Source: a bacterium (GTDB taxonomy: Bacteria; Verrucomicrobiota; Verrucomicrobiia; Verrucomicrobiales; Akkermansiaceae). From it: a DNA stretch of 64,000 nucleotides. Shown piece after piece: positions 63,807 through 64,000 of the stretch; positions within the stretch are counted from its first letter, which is position 1; each line of letters starts with the position of its first letter. The stretch is taken from contig JAAEZT010000009.1 of the NCBI GenBank assembly GCA_018222765.1, positions 1 to 64,000 of the forward strand, given 5' to 3'. The position numbers and the translations under genes were made by a program. A model generated the notes under the pieces. It did not search any database and had not been told where the DNA came from. It was given only the letters and a program-made list of their open reading frames with translations.

Positions 63807-64000
63807 ATGGTATTTCGGTTGATCGCTTTTTTCCTCCTTCTGTGTCCTTTGCTTGGGCAGACTTACGCTCCCAGCCGTGAGAGAGTTCCCGTAGTTCCGC
63901 GGGAGTTCCGGGCGGCCTGGGTGGCTTGTGTGTTTAATATTGATTGGCCGAGCAAGAAGGGATTGGGAGCGTCAGCCCAGCAGGCGGAAATGAGGCGGAT
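63807..64000 (+). CDS. Family 10-type glycosidase-like protein (GHL10), 5' part
   Basis: The first 64 residues are visible. A signal peptide (LIAFFLLLCPLLGQ) is followed by VVPREFRAAWVACVFNIDWPS, which matches the GHL10 (DUF187) N-terminus (REFRGAWVATVANIDWPS). This family resembles glycosyl hydrolases and is often exported in Bacteroidota and PVC bacteria. The gene runs off the right edge. It lies about 50 bases after the VWA gene, in the same direction. Confidence 0.75.
   Translation, partial: MVFRLIAFFLLLCPLLGQTYAPSRERVPVVPREFRAAWVACVFNIDWPSKKGLGASAQQAEMRR

Noticed and set aside
1-64000. CRISPR array, integrase, IS element or replication origin
   Set aside because: No repeated spacers, no transposase or integrase motif, no att-like repeat and no dnaA box cluster was seen anywhere in the window.

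Overview
The window looks like a contiguous piece of chromosome from a Gram-negative, LPS-bearing bacterium, most likely of the Verrucomicrobiota (PVC superphylum). That placement is an inference. It rests on the paired DUF1549/DUF1553 and DUF1501 proteins, a Gfo/Idh/MocA oxidoreductase with a Tat-type leader, LPS export genes (lptB, lptD, kdsA), weak or absent Shine-Dalgarno sequences in front of many genes, and moderate GC content. No rRNA, phage, IS element, CRISPR array or plasmid backbone was seen. The only RNA gene is a truncated tRNA-Asn at the left edge.

Layout. 1-12.7 kb: tRNA-Asn end, an L,D-transpeptidase, a MidA-type methyltransferase with an Aas-like acyl-ACP synthetase, a DUF4212/sodium symporter pair, and the run mfd-surA-like-coaD-cstA read leftwards. 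13-21 kb: a Tat-exported thiol dioxygenase, kamA, a winged-helix regulator, ruvB with a Fur-family gene, a zinc-ligand-free bL36, tcdA, a tandem ACT protein and a Gfo/Idh oxidoreductase. 21-26 kb: a small membrane protein, an OppF-type ATPase, a CDP-alcohol phosphatidyltransferase, a KsgA-Nudix fusion and an EF-G. 26-36 kb: a leftward envelope run (M16 protease, DUF1844, kdsA, fused lptC/lptA, lptB, hpf) and lptD with a nitroreductase. 36-44 kb: an SDR epimerase, a tandem siroheme-decarboxylase-like protein with cca, a prepilin peptidase with a large insert, and the DUF1549-DUF1501 pair. 45-51.5 kb: a sulfate assimilation cluster cysJ-cysI-cysH-cysK with a divergent Rrf2 regulator and cysE. 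51.6-56.5 kb: a TPR protein, an esterase, threonine aldolase, a C39-like protein and a decayed archaemetzincin. 56.5-64 kb: a MoxR-DUF58-BatA/PA14-VWA operon followed by the start of a GHL10 glycosidase-like gene.

How the genes work together. CysH, CysJ, CysI, CysE and CysK take PAPS through sulfite and sulfide to cysteine. The Rrf2 protein lies against cysE and ends in isoleucine, suggesting CymR-like control through CysK. KdsA, the LptC/LptA fusion, LptB and LptD make the Kdo precursor and move LPS to the outer membrane. The MoxR/DUF58/VWA genes form a chaperone-like AAA+/von Willebrand system of unknown client.

The best leads are the exported PCO/ADO-type thiol dioxygenase, the CysK-binding-tail arrangement in the cysteine cluster, the KsgA-Nudix and LptC-LptA fusions, the archaemetzincin pseudogene with its zinc site worn away, and the PA14 insertion in a BatA-like protein. 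No wholly new defence or mobile system was found.
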